This document shows, in pieces, positions 25,661 to 38,100 of a DNA stretch of 64,000 bases. Position 1 is the stretch's first letter; every line of letters begins with the position of its first letter. Both the position numbers and the translations under genes were made by a program. Source of the stretch: Lepidodermella squamata. Its lineage: Eukaryota > Gastrotricha. Under the pieces are notes generated by a model, which saw only the letters and a program-made list of their open reading frames with translations, did not search any database and was not told where the DNA came from. The stretch is taken from the NCBI GenBank assembly GCA_047495785.1, contig JBLDXI010000013.1, positions 4,650,001-4,714,000 on the forward strand. Reading direction: 5' to 3'.

Positions 25661-28600
25661 CTGAAGTAGGGCTTGTCGTCGGAACGTAGAAAATGCGAGG
25701 CGGCGGCGTGCTGTGCAGCGCCTCGGCCGTCGTCATCTTCATCAGCGGCCGGGCTTGTTTGACAACGGGCGCCGGGCGCGTCGCGGACATAGATTCGCGC
25801 ACGCGGAACAGCGGGAAGCCGGCGTTCGGTAGGACTTGCTCGAAATTTGTGTGGAAGTCGTCGTTGCGAATCGAGCTGTCGCAGTAGCCGCAAGTCACGC
25901 GGCACTCGCGCTCCATGTGCCGCCACTCGGGCGCGTCCCATCGACATGCACCCTAAAATTAATAAAATGAACAAAAATCAATCAAAATCAATCAAGGAAA
26001 AACAAAGTGACCGCATTGTCACTCTATTCCATTTTTAATTACGCATAAACATTATCGAAAATTGAGCTATATAAGGACCGATCAAAAGATTTAAGAAATA
26101 ATGCTGTATTTACATTTTTTTATCAAAATTCGCTGAACATTAAATTGTGCGAATTTCAGCCAATTATTGGCAATTATTAGGTACGCTAAAAATCTGTATT
26201 AGGCTATAAGTTAAATCAATGAAATACTAATTGGTCTCGTCAATAACGAAATTTTACCATATCAAAATATTAAATGGAGCGAGCCCTCACGAAGCTGGAA
26301 AGCGGGAATAAGAACCAACCTGAACGAGAAAAGCCAATTGGGCCACAGTGCTTTGGGTGTTTTGAATACGGATACATGCGATATCAATGCCCAAACGGTT
26401 CTATATATAGATCTCGCGGTTCTACGATATTTGCGCCAAACGACAACTGAACAAAAGTTTATTTTAATAATAATAATTTATTATAGCTGCGTCTCCGCTA
26501 GATAATCGGCCAGAATCCCCTTCACGTTGGACCTTTCTCAACGGCCGCAAGAATTAGCGAATCCATGATCGGAGCCAAGGCTCTTCAACGCGGCCTCCTC
26601 AGCTGCCCGCCGGCTGTGATTTTTAAGGTGGTCTATTCGCAGCGAAACCACGAAGGCATGAGATTTCACCATGTTCGGCGGGCGTAGAATGGTTTGTAGG
26701 AATGGCGGGGCGTCGAAAAAAATAGCTGCAATTGCCGCATCCTGACTGAACCACGCGCCCCATCAACCGATTCCGGGCCAACAAGGCCAAGCGCATCAAC
26801 ATGCCCGATCCGATCCAAAGGGCTCAGGCAGTTCGGCATGGAATGCGTTAGCGAGCAGGGCGCTTAACTCTGGACCAAACTAATTTCATAATATCAGCGT
26901 CAACCGAAAACTCGCCGCTCGAAATTCAAGATTGCCATTTGAGGCAACGCTCCAACGCTGTTTTCTTTGCGACTCAGCCATCACAGTCGACCTCGCCGGT
27001 TGCCTCTGACAACACTTTGTACGACTCAGGGCCAAGAGACCCTAGCAATTTTATGATCCAGGGCAGCCGCCGCTTTGTCAAACGACTACAACGCTATCGC
27101 CACTGGGGTGTAAACGGCACGTTCGCCAGCTCTCCTGTAGGTTTCCCCTAGCTAGTCACGATTCGTGCGTACGTTGAATCCTACGTTGAATCTTCTAGAA
27201 AAGTGCTTGAAAACTTCAGTTCCAGATTCATATCACCTCCTATGGCTCCTCTCAAATATAATCAGAGGCTGCTCAAGTTTGACCTGCTGTACTTTAATCA
27301 AATGTGGCTAATTCGTGATCTAGCGATGGCTTTTGAAATAATCAATAAATAGTCGCATTCGACAGTTTCTTTCTCAAACCCATAGAGAATAGGTCTGCAA
27401 AATGCACTTTCAAGAGATGACGAAGAAACTTTGTTGCTAACCATTGCCACCTTTATGGATTGGCATCGGCTTATCAGCTGCCAAGAACTGCTGGCCATGA
27501 CAAGCCGAATAGCTGATCGAGAGTTGGGGTTGGAGTGGTATCGGGGCCTGTTACACCGCTACACTGAGGAGGGTCAGCGAGTTCCGTCGAGTAAGAACTA
27601 CCACCGAAAAAACTCCAACGACGAAGATCAACAAGTTTTAGAGGTAACTCTATTCTCTATGATCAAACCTTATCTTCCTTCTACTCGGTAACAAACGTTC
27701 CTCAACATTCATCTTGTCCTGGATGCTTCAGCTTTGTTAGAACGGCCAAATTGTGGAACCTACTGCCCGCCTCTATCAATAGTCTTACATCGCTCAATCT
27801 ACTTGCCAATTCGTGTAAACAATTGATATTGGAAAAATGGCCAGGCATTGCAAAACTAAATGAAAGTTATGCTAGCTGTATTTCAGCCTTGAGAGCCGAT
27901 TTTCAATTTTCGATTTAAAAGTCAGTGATTTTTCCTATATCAGAATCGTAAAGAATCGCAAGCCGAAATCGTAAAGAATCGTTACAATTTAGAGCCGGGA
28001 CGCTTTTATATTGACTCTACTCGACATGAAACCTTGAAATTCCCAGTCAGTTAAGTTTTTCGCCTAAGGATGAGTATGGATCCTTCAACACGTTTATACT
28101 CACATTAAATGCCACTTATCAATAAAAAAATATTAACAAAAAATTACCTGTTCTTGAAAAGCGGCGCAGTCAGGCCTGATGTCGGAACACGGTGCGCTAC
28201 AACGAGCGCCGCTCCATCCGGTGTGACACGTGCAGGAGCATGTCTCCTGATCGAAATCGCCGTGAGCGCATGTACTCGCATCAAGTTCGCACGCTAGCGT
28301 TAAAAAATAATTAAAATAATTAAACAATAAATAAAAAATAAAAGATTTGATTACGATGAGAACATTCCTCTTATCCTGGGCCTAAATCATGGATTTTGGA
28401 ATCCGAAACTTGGCGAGGTTTTTATCTGCTCTTCCTAATTGCTCGCAATTTCAAGCTGGAAATTTATATTAGTCATATTTCTCCAAATGCGGAATTAACT
28501 CCCCCCGGGATGTAACGTAATCGAAATTTTCTGATTGCTTGTAAACAATTGTTCTCTTAGTTTTTTGAACATATTTGTCTCATTTTTCCGCTACATTGTG

Positions 28601-29420
28601 TAATTTTCAGAGATAAAACACGTTGTCGCTCTTTGATGGGCAAATTTTAAAAAGGTTTCAGTCTTCAGCTATTCATGACAGAAAAATTTACTTTGAAAAG
28701 CTACTTTTGATAACTTACCACACTGAGACTGTGTTTGCTCACAAGCTCGTTGACTCGCGCAAAGACTTTTCGCCATACAAAAGCCCAGACCGGCTGAACA
28801 CCTCGAACAAGGCGTGCCATCGATATACGGCAACGCGGCAATTCGCCGCGGCGCACCGTCAGCGAAATAACAAACCAGCCGGCCGTCATCGCAAACATCG
28901 CTATGCGAACAGCCGACAAACGCCGATTCAGCCCAAACCAGTTGAAGAAAGTTTTTACACGACAAATCAACACAGTCCCAAGTTATGTTGAAGTGATACT
29001 GCTTCCTCTCGATCAGCCATTTATTGAGCAGGGTCGACATATTCACGACCTGGCCCACCCCCAGAGCGACTACATAGCCGATCAAAGGGTAGGGCTTGAA
29101 AGGTATCGTCTTGCTGAGGGCTAACATTTGCTCAGAACCACAGCGGGTTATGCTATTTTGCAACCGAGATTGCGCTTCTAATCGATCGTCCCATTCCTAA
29201 ATCGAAAAATCGGGCTGAAATAATACAAAAATTGTCCGCGCAGTCGACAAACCAAAACCCGCATATTCGCACTGGGCGGGAATTCTGAGAAATCACCGAT
29301 CGCAACTCTTCGGCGCAGGTTGTTGATAACATTGAGAATTGTTTGTTTTTGCGGTTTCGATAAAACAGCCTCGGTAACAGGTAATAAAATCAGCAACAAA
29401 ATAAACCGCCAACGAGTCAT
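25661..29420 (-). CDS. Secreted CAP (SCP/TAPS) protein with EGF-like and ShKT domains (3' end unresolved)
   Basis: Exons in matching phase: 29420-29253, 29196-28719, 28293-28148, 25952-25661; the last ends at a donor (GTAAGG), so at least one terminal exon is missing from this call (candidate near 25340-25177). The 361 residues seen are: signal peptide (RFILLLILLPVTEA); a CAP domain near 22-180, with WDDRLE and NFLQLVWAES..GC matching the family's signature region; a Cys-rich hinge; an EGF-like domain (CSCTCHTGWSGARC) near 217-245; and a six-Cys ShKT domain (CSDIRPDC...CRVTCGYC) near 247-285. A Pro/Thr-rich tail follows. CAP signature 1 lacks its usual His (NFLQLVW), so metal-site residues may be altered. 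ShKT is named after a channel-blocking peptide but is widespread in ordinary extracellular proteins; function is unknown. Confidence 0.88.
26274..26450 (+). pseudogene. Retroelement gag-like zinc-knuckle relic
   Basis: A 58-codon open frame inside the large CAP-gene intron, on the opposite strand. It contains CFGCFEYGYMRYQC, spaced like a C-X2-C-X4-H-X4-C knuckle but with Tyr for His. It is preceded by a charged stretch typical of nucleocapsid or gag tails. The decayed knuckle and isolation indicate a transposon remnant. Confidence 0.4.
27170..27850 (+). pseudogene. Non-LTR retrotransposon (LINE) reverse-transcriptase C-terminal relic
   Basis: Two pieces in the CAP-gene intron read like the region after the RT domain of jockey/CR1-type LINEs. 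Near 27240-27350 is RLLKFDLLYFNQMWLIRDL, and near 27710-27800 is FSFVRTAKLWNLLPASI with the typical LWN.LP signature. They are separated by about 350 bases of unrelated or shifted sequence. Both have stops, so the element is dead. The intervening 26450-27170 is GC-rich and may be more of the element, but was not recognised. Confidence 0.6.
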
Positions 29421-29602
29421 TCTTTTTGTAACAACAACAACATGACCTTGAAAATTTAAGAAAAATTTCAAAAAAGAGACAAGAATTTTAATTAGGCTTT
29501 TATTGCTTTCGTATATCCGATAATGAGCGGCTATAAGGCGTGCATAATAACACATCCGCGTTAATAAAAACACGTGTAGAAACAATTAAGGCTACATAGG
29601 TA

Positions 29603-29986
29603 TTACAGGCGAATGCTGTCGAGATACTTACGCATACGCGCGACAGCCTGTTCGTATAGCGAAATATCAAGATCGGGTACGCTGCGCATAATTGTCGCGC
29701 TAATAGTATACGCGGCTAACGAAGTCGGCGATGCACCGGAAGTCGACGCCACGTTTAATGCGCCTACTATTTGAACAAGTTCACCTGGCTGGGCGCGTTG
29801 ATGGCCGACGACGCCGGACAAATCGACTCCAATCGTATGGCCACGATCCGACAAAGACGACATGCCGCGTTGCAGGACACCCGTCGTGCGTATTGTTTGC
29901 CCGAGTATCAGCTTTCCCGACTTAACAAAATCGACGACTTCTGGTAGAAAGACTATAGTTGCGTAATTAGGCAGAGGTGCGTCCAT
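29603..29986 (-). CDS. TEN1-like CST-complex OB-fold protein (tentative)
   Basis: Intronless, 127 residues. The layout resembles TEN1, the small OB-fold subunit of the CST telomere-capping and replication complex: an early strand with IRTTGVLQ, a middle PGELVQIVGAL, and a final strand plus helix (SVPDLDISLYEQAVARM) matching the family's closing LLEQAI-type helix. Length fits (TEN1 is about 120-130). The match is by pattern only; another small OB-fold protein is possible. The start lies 27 bases after the MZT1 stop on the same strand. An AATAAA-containing stretch about 90 bases downstream may end its transcript before the CAP gene. Confidence 0.55.
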   Translation of the reverse strand: MDAPLPNYATIVFLPEVVDFVKSGKLILGQTIRTTGVLQRGMSSLSDRGHTIGVDLSGVVGHQRAQPGELVQIVGALNVASTSGASPTSLAAYTISATIMRSVPDLDISLYEQAVARMRKYLDSIRL

Positions 29987-30013
29987 ATTTGCGAAAATCT
30001 GTTCGGTAAATAA

Positions 30014-30313
30014 TTACGACGCTGGGGCGAAGCGGCGAGCAGCTGATCGAGAATTAGCCGGGCCGTTGCTTGAAAGGTCTCGAATAATCTCGGCAAGGGC
30101 CTCTGGGTCGACGCCGCGTTCGATCAACTGAACGCAAATGCTCAGAGTTTCGCGATCGAGCCCTGTTTGAAGAATCGTAGATAATTCGAACAGCAGATCT
30201 AGCGCTTGGCGCCCAGCTAGACTGGCTGATTGGCTGGACTGAGAAGGCGGGTTTGTTCCGAATGAACGAGGAGCACCGGTAGCTTGGTTTTCTTGGTCCA
30301 GCTCAGCAGGCAT
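30014..30313 (-). CDS. MZT1: Mitotic-spindle organizing protein 1 (MOZART1)
   Basis: Intronless, 99 residues. Residues about 33-75 carry the family core: [20 protein letters not shown], then [24 protein letters not shown]1 is a tiny helical subunit that binds gamma-tubulin complex proteins and helps recruit and activate gamma-tubulin rings at microtubule organising centres. The N-terminal 30 residues are Ser/Gln-rich and variable, as usual. The tight 27-base spacing to the next gene downstream is unusual for an animal and may mean a shared transcript. Confidence 0.93.
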   Translation of the reverse strand: MPAELDQENQATGAPRSFGTNPPSQSSQSASLAGRQALDLLFELSTILQTGLDRETLSICVQLIERGVDPEALAEIIRDLSSNGPANSRSAARRFAPAS

Positions 30314-32163
30314 ACGAGAAAATAACGTTTAAAATGGATCTAAGAAAAGAACAAATGGGGAAGATGATCGACATAAAGTAATATAGAGCGACAGTTAAAA
30401 ATAATATGCTTGATAGCACGTTAAAGCGCTATCAATTTTCTTGTCAATTTTAAACTTTCAGTCATAGAGAACAAATGGTATTTTCTCTATGCTTTCAGCA
30501 TACGTTTGGTGTAAAATAAGTTTAAACCAACCCATATATCAGCAAACAAGCTTCACTGCAATGAATAATAATTTAATTGCTTTAATACCATAGATTAGCT
30601 TTACTTTATAAATCTCCAAGATCAGTTCGTTTCTTGTAATGAAGAGAAAATTTACCCCAATGTCGGCATCAGATATAATTCATACTTTCATGGGTGTATC
30701 TGATTGCTGACTGTGTGTGCTGCTTCCGGACGCGAGATCATAGAGTGCACTCGATTTACCATGTAGCATGCATAAGATTAATCGCCATTGATGAAGTGGC
30801 ATGCTAGTAATATCGGCGAATTCACGTGAAAATTAATCAAGGTTATCCAACTATCGACGGTTTTATTCTAATTAGGCTATTCTACTTAATCGAATTGATG
30901 AGTTGTGGATCAACAAAACCATCAACCAAGCCGATTGGAGAGAGAATCTATCCAACATAATTATCACAAATTGAATGCTGAATGTGCTGAAGAATTTGTT
31001 TTATTTCTAAAGAATCTGGAGACTGTTTCCAATAGGCCTCTAATGAATGAAACAACTACTAGCTGGCCCTACCTTCACAACATCCACACAGGCAAAATGT
31101 TGGAAGCTAGAAGTGAGACGGTTGGTAGAGTTACGTGATAAGAGGTAAGAGTAATTCACTCCGGAGAGATTAGCAGCCGCGCTCCGAACTCAGTGGCGGG
31201 AAAGTTAAATGATATTGACGACCGTCCAACAGCCACCGACCCTAGAGGAGGCGGGACATGTCTGTATTCAGTATTTAGTTCAGTAAATAGTTTGTATTCA
31301 CTATTCAGTGCCCGCGACGGGTAAATTATTGTCGATGGCTTCGATCATCCTCGATCATCGTCTTTTAAACCCACCTCGTTTGACGTTATAAAGGCTTGAG
31401 AGAATGGATTGTTCAACGATAAGAAGTTTGACTTTACAGTTAGTAAGCATTCTCCAAGCAAACCGCTAGCATCGCATAAATATAACCTGTCAATCACCCA
31501 ATAAAACTTATAGTTCGAATGCCTGATTGTAATCATTATCAGACCATTAAGCCTAATGACGGCCTAACTATCAGTCAACTAACTGTCAAATTTAGTAAGC
31601 GAGATGCATTATCGGTTGTTAACTCGCAAGTCAAAGTCCCGAATAGCCCACCCTTTAGCGCCCTACCCTTATGCCTAGGGAACCCGGGACCCTTTTGCGA
31701 CAAAAACTCTCGTCACGGAAGCTTCAGCTAATGTTTCGCGCCATGATTTAAAAAATGACTTTCAACAACAAATACTATTAATCATTACACTTAAATAACA
31801 TAAGTATTTTAATTCAAAAATCAAATATAAAATTTTAAGTAGCAACGTTTTCCCTCGTTACTATGCCCTGTCCTCACGCAAATCTCGCCGGCGTCATACA
31901 GGCCAACCAAGCATCGGCAAGCGGACCCAGGCCACTTACTGCTGAAGTATGAAGTCGTCAATATAAAACTCCGAAGATTGGATGGAAAGCTTATGTGTGT
32001 TAGATTTTACTTACAATGTGAGCGAAAGACACTCCACATTTTGTTTTGACCAGCATTTCTTCTCGTGTTTCTTATCCGACTCACCGAATCTTTTCCAAAT
32101 GCATTCAAATTTCACCTTATTGTTTAACAATTTGAATTTTACAACGGCTAGGTATATTATTAA
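30314..32163. other. Intergenic region upstream of HYDIN and MZT1
   Basis: Divergent promoters of MZT1 (-) and HYDIN (+) must lie here. Several short frames (30905-31138, 31519-31731, 31982-32266) have no recognisable domain. A short tandem of TATTCA-like sequence occurs near 31265-31305. Bases 31140-31340 are relatively GC-rich and may be transposon debris. Confidence 0.4.
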
Positions 32164-35100
32164 ATGGCTTCGGCTATATCGAAGCCTCCCGATTTGGCAG
32201 CAGAGCCTAGCTCTCTGCAGAAAACTTGGCTGTTGGATCCCAATATTGGATTCAAAAGCAAAGTAGCTGTTCCTAAAAATCCCAAACTTCTGAAAGGCGA
32301 AGCTGCTAAAGTTCAGCCCAAAACCTCTCCTTCAGCTTTCATGTACAAGATGTCGTTAGATACAAGGCAAATTCTTGACGAAACTCACGAGATGCGAGTT
32401 CCTAAGAAAACGAAACTCCTTGATATGGGCGATACCAGCTATCAGCGCTTTTCGATCGTTAACGTTGACGAGTGCATGTTTCAGCCCTTTCCTTCCGAAA
32501 TCTACTTTCAGAAATACAAACCTTTTGAGACTTACGAGATCCCTCTCCTATTTCGCAACAACGATTCTGTTCCTCGTCTGATCAAAGTTACACAGAAAGA
32601 TTCGCCCTATTTCAAGATCATCAGTCCTCACGATGTTGGTCATAAAGTAGGCGCAGGTTTGGCCACTATCTTCCGTGTTCAGTTCATTCCAGAAGATACC
32701 AAAGACTACGTCCACGAAGTGCAGTGCATAACCGAGCGCGAAGAGTTTGTCATACCGATAAAGTGCATCGGAGCAAGGGCGATTCTTGACTTCCCGGATG
32801 AAGTTAACTTTGGTTCGGTGCCTGTGAAGCATATTACCAGTAAGACGCTCTATGTTCGTAATATTGGAACTTGCGATGGCAAATTTCAACTGACGTGCGA
32901 TGGCCCGTTCAAAATTGACCCATGGGAGGGCGTTGTTTGCGTGAACGAGGCTATCCAAATCACCGTTTATTTCCGCCCTCAGACTTCGGGTTTTCACGGT
33001 GCAGACATGAAGCTTCATTTAGACACAGGCGATGACATATACATCAAGATGTCTGGAACTGCAAATGATGCAAATGTTCGTCTTGACAAGAATCAAGTCA
33101 AAATCGACAAGACTTACATCTCGCTCGCCAATCAGCGAACTGTCACAATTTGCAATAGCAGTGATTTCGTCGCCAAGTTTAAATGGACAAATTTATCTAC
33201 TGAAATGGAGGAGGAGCTAGAGCGCCAAAAGCGGCGATTGGCTCTTGCTGTTGAAGAACAGCGCGACTCTGAGCGTGCCATTCAACAAGCTGATATAACT
33301 GCTAGGGACGAGTTATCTATTGTCAAGCAGCTATACAAGAATAAGCAGCGACAGTTGAATGATGACCGCTTCCTTTTCTCAGACGACGTGATTCAGATCT
33401 CGCCGCTTGAAGGCGAAGTTTGGCCGAATAGTACATGCGATGTCGCTGTGTTATTCAAGCCTTTCTCAGCTCAAAATTACTCTCGAACTGCTTATCTCGA
33501 CATAACAGGCCGCGAAAGTAGGATTCCTCTTAAAATTCAAGGCGAAGGCATTGGGCCCAAAGTTCAGTACAGCTTTGATGTATTAGACCTCGGTCACGTT
33601 TTCGTTGCCTCAACGCATACTTATGAGGTAATTCTAACAAACCGAGGTGACATTGATGCGATGTATTCGATAAAACAATCAAACACGGCATTTGGTCGAT
33701 GTTTCTCATTCAATCCAACCGAGGGGATAATCACAGCCAATAATGACTCATCGTATCAGGCTATCGAAATAACTTTCGCTCCACCTCTCGGCCTACTTGG
33801 AAGTTTCGAGGAGGAATTTGAAACTGTGATAGATGGCCTACCGCAAACTATGAAATTGCGATTCCGAGGTTCAGTTATCGGCCCAACTTGCGGCTTCAAT
33901 GTGAATGAGCTGGCTTTCGGACGCATTCCTTACGGTTTCGTGCAAACTCGAAACTGTGTCTTGCAGAATACCTCTCTTGTACCAATGACGTTTCACCTGA
34001 GAATGCTCGCTGATGGCAATGTCGACGTTTTCAGCACAGCTACTGAAATCATGAGCGCTGAGATTACTAATCCGAAAGAATTCAGGATCACTCCAGAAAG
34101 CGGGGTGTTAGAGCCTGAGTCTTCCGTCGAAATCAAAGTGGAAGTGCTTTCGCTTTCAAAGCACGACCGTCGCTATACAACTGCGCTTGTCGTTGACGTT
34201 GATGGCGTTGGAAGTGAAGTTCTGAACCTGCCAGTTTCTGGAGTTTGTATTGTCCCGCAGTTGACAGTTCGCAACGCTGTTATCCACGCGGGTCGATGCT
34301 TTTTGGAACACCCCTACTCCGTCAATCTTATGCTGTACAACGAGTCCGATTTGCCATGCAGATTTCAGCTGCTTCAACAGCCAATGAATTCGAATTCACC
34401 GATTTCCTTCCAAACTCCAACCCCGAACGGCTTAGTCGATGGGTTAACCGACGTTCAAGTTCCTGTTGTGATGAGGGCGAGACAGTTGGGTGATGTCTCC
34501 TCGGTGTTGTACGTGATGGTCGTCGGAAATCGCGACCCGCCCTCAGCTGTTCATATCGAATGCTGCGGCCAGGGCCCAGTGGTTAACATCCATCTGCCTA
34601 ACCCTGAGCTGAACTACGGCAAACTTCCAGTTTTGAAAGATTGCCCGAAAATTATTCAATTATCGAACGAATCGCCGATTCCAGCGAAATTTCGGGCTTT
34701 TCTTCAAAAGGCTGACACATCACAATGGCGAGTTGATACGGGCGAATCGGGAGAAATTCCGCCTGAATCGTTTTACAATCTAAACTTGGTCGCAAATTTG
34801 AACGATACTGTCAAGTTTCAAGACCGACTTGTCGTTGAAGTTACCCATAGCCAAACTCACACGGTTAATCTAGCCGCGACTGGGGTTGGTACCACGATTG
34901 TTTTCGAGCCGAAAATTGCGCCAACTTTCCACGCTGGTTCGGTTTTCTGCAAGCGAATGATTGAGTGGCAATTTACGGCAACAAATCGCGGTCGTAGAAT
35001 TCACGATTTGAGGCTGAAAAATATCTCCCACGCCCCGAGTCAATACTCGAAAACGCAGTCGAAAGACAGCGAAATTCTCGAGCAAAACGCGATTTTCCGC

Positions 35101-38100
35101 ATAAATCCACGCCATATGGAGGTTCAGCCAAACGAAAGCCGGCCGATAACGATTTCGGCGTATTGCGACGACGCTCGTCCTGTAACTGAATCGTTCACTG
35201 TCGAGGCAATTGTCGGTAAACACGGCGCGAAAATTTTGCTCTTCAAATTTGACTTCAGCGCTGATTTCGTCAATCCAATTCTCAATATTCTGCCTAAACA
35301 GCTTTATTTTCGAATCGATCGATACCCTGGGTCGACTTTGACGGAACAACTGGCTAAATTAGCCCTGCAAAACATGACGCCGTTGCCCTTGACCCTAACA
35401 ATGACCCTGCCTAACCCTTTCCACATTTTACCAGCGATTGAAGGTGGTTTGGATCAAAGTTTGACTCAGGTAGAAAATGGCGAAAAATTCGTTCGGCATT
35501 TGAAGCCTGACGAGGGCGTTGAACTTGATGTTCAGTTTAATATTGCCGATAAGGCCGATCAATACTCGGCGATTTTCGACGAAACCGTAACGGTAACGTT
35601 TGAAGAACACCCAACTGAAGAGAATTTCCGGGTTCGCGGCGAAGTTTTCTTTCCGAATTTATCGTTCGATCGAACTGTTGTCGATTTCGGTTGTATTGTT
35701 AACGACACGGAGGTGACTCAAATCGTCAGCATGACGAATACAAGTCCGATGGATGTTAAATATCGGTGGTATTTCTTGATCGATGGCCAGCCGATAAGTT
35801 TTAACCCGGATATTGAGAAATTGATGGAGGGCTTCACGACAGTCCCGGCTGTTCCTCTTAAACCAGTTGCGTCGTCACACAAGGAATTATCAGGGCTGAC
35901 AACCGCGTTTGGCGAAGTCCCGGACCAGGAAAACGGGGACGGATTTTCGCCGATTAAATTCACCCAGGGTGATGCGGAGGGTACTGTTGAGGGTGAGCCG
36001 GAAGCTGAATCCGAGCATCACGTTAGCCAGGAGAATCAAGACGGCCAGGAACAGGGTTTCCTTCAGATGTTGAACCAAAACGGGGAGAAGGAGGAGAAAT
36101 ATCAGAATGAAGCTATGGAGAAAGACCTAACCCCGCCAACCGATCAAAATACTGACCAAGCTCTTGGACCTAGGGCTCATACTATGATGGAGGGGGCGAG
36201 TCCTGATGTTATGGATGATTCAGCTCGAATTCCACCTTTAGCCCTCCACCGAGCTAGAACTACCCTTCAACTCCATTCCAGGACATCAATGGCCCCACAC
36301 GGCTTCAAATCGACCTATAGGAAGCGAATTATCAACGAAAATCTCGCATCGCTAATGCAGAACCCATTCGGCCCGAAAGAGCCTAACGTAGCTATCGAAG
36401 AAGTTTTCGACATTCGCCCATTATTTGGGACATTGAAGCCAGGCGAAACTGAACGCGTTACCTTCGCATTTTTCGGCCACGCTTTTGTCAACGGCCGCGT
36501 TAAGGCGATTTGCGAGGTAGTTGGTGGTCCTAAATACGAAATGCAGCTATGCGGCCAGGCTTCACTGATGAAGTACGAACTCGACCAGTTTGAAATCGAT
36601 TTTGGGTCGTTTAATTTCGATACAGTCGGCGAGAGGACGTTTCACATTATCAACAGCGGTGATGTTGGGTTTAATTTTACAATTTCGCCTAATAATTGCC
36701 CGTTGATTGACGAAGGGTTCATCCAAGTCCAGCCTGGTTGCATCAAAGTTAGCCCTGTTAGCGGGTATCTAGCCGGGAATAGTAAACAAGCCGTTAAGGT
36801 TCAATATCTCCACGGAATGCCCGATTTTTTCGTCAAGTCGTTCAAGCTTCAAGTCGCTCATTTCCCGCCTGAAATCGTGCAAATTTTCGGCGAAGCTTCC
36901 TATCCTAGGGTCGCGTTGAATTTGCCGTTTTTCGACGAGGAAAGCGTCTACCGGCCACTGGCGAAGAAAGTTCGCGATTTGGTTGAAAGCGAACGCCCCA
37001 AAACGTTCTACCCCAGCGGAAATTTCGCCCCAAGTGAGGATGAAGTTCAGGCTGAAGTCGAGAAAATGTTGATCAAAGACTTGCTAGCTCTAAATGGGTC
37101 TTTTGTCCTGAAAACTGGCACTGGCATTCGAAGGCCGCGAATTCTGGACTATTTGCTCGATTTTGGTCACGTTATTATGGGTGCGATTCGGACGAAGTAC
37201 ATCAAGATTACTAACGCTGGGCAAGCTCCGGTTTCGATCAACTTCGACTGCAAAGCTCTGTCGAAGAAAGGATTTCAGGTAGGAGCGTAACATAAATTCA
37301 ATTTCTTGCAAGTCTTTTCAAGTTTTATTTAAAGTTCTCTTGTTTTGCAAGATCAGCATACATTTCAAATTCCAAAATCAATTTTAATTTTTTTTAAAGT
37401 TTTGAAAAACTTAAATTAAAATTTAAAAAATTCCAAAAATTAATTTAATTCAAATCTGGAAAAATTGGAATTTTTGTCTTATTATCAGCATTTTTATGAT
37501 TGAATTGCTAAAATTTCCAATTTCCAAAATTGGGCGAGAAAATGGATTTTATGGATAATTTGATGATCAAGCTCGAATGTTTTTTCTTCTCTAGATTGAG
37601 GTGGATCGGATTCGAAATTTGCCCCCTGGCGAAACTCTGGACGTAATGGTTGGTTTCGACCCACGTTGGGCCAACCTTGAATTCGGCCCAGTCGAGGCCC
37701 ATCTACCCCTCGAAGTCAGCGACGGCCTTGAATACTACATCCACTGCCGGGCTAACGTCACCATGCCCGAGTTCATTTTCAACCAAACCGTCGTCAGTTT
37801 CGAAGAAGTGCGCGTCGGCGAGGTGAAACTCATCACCATTCAAATGATCAATTCAAAAGAAATCCCGTGCGAATGGAGCGTTGTTAGCCGATCAGCGCTA
37901 GACGCGGTTAAAATCGATAAACACGTCCCGCTTCACCTGCGTAAGAAAGCGATCAAAGCCGCGTTGCAATCGAAACCGCCTAATGTTTTCGAAATTTTAC
38001 CATCAAGCGGAATTTTACTACCCGGCCAACGATTTAACGTCCAGGTGAAATTCATGCCGCTGGAAGAGCGGGCTTATGACGATAAAATCACGGTTAAAGT

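Noticed and set aside
12066-29420. CAP gene and PAN mosaic gene as one transcript
   Set aside because: The mosaic begins with its own signal peptide at 23084 and no exon links the two across 2.5 kb.
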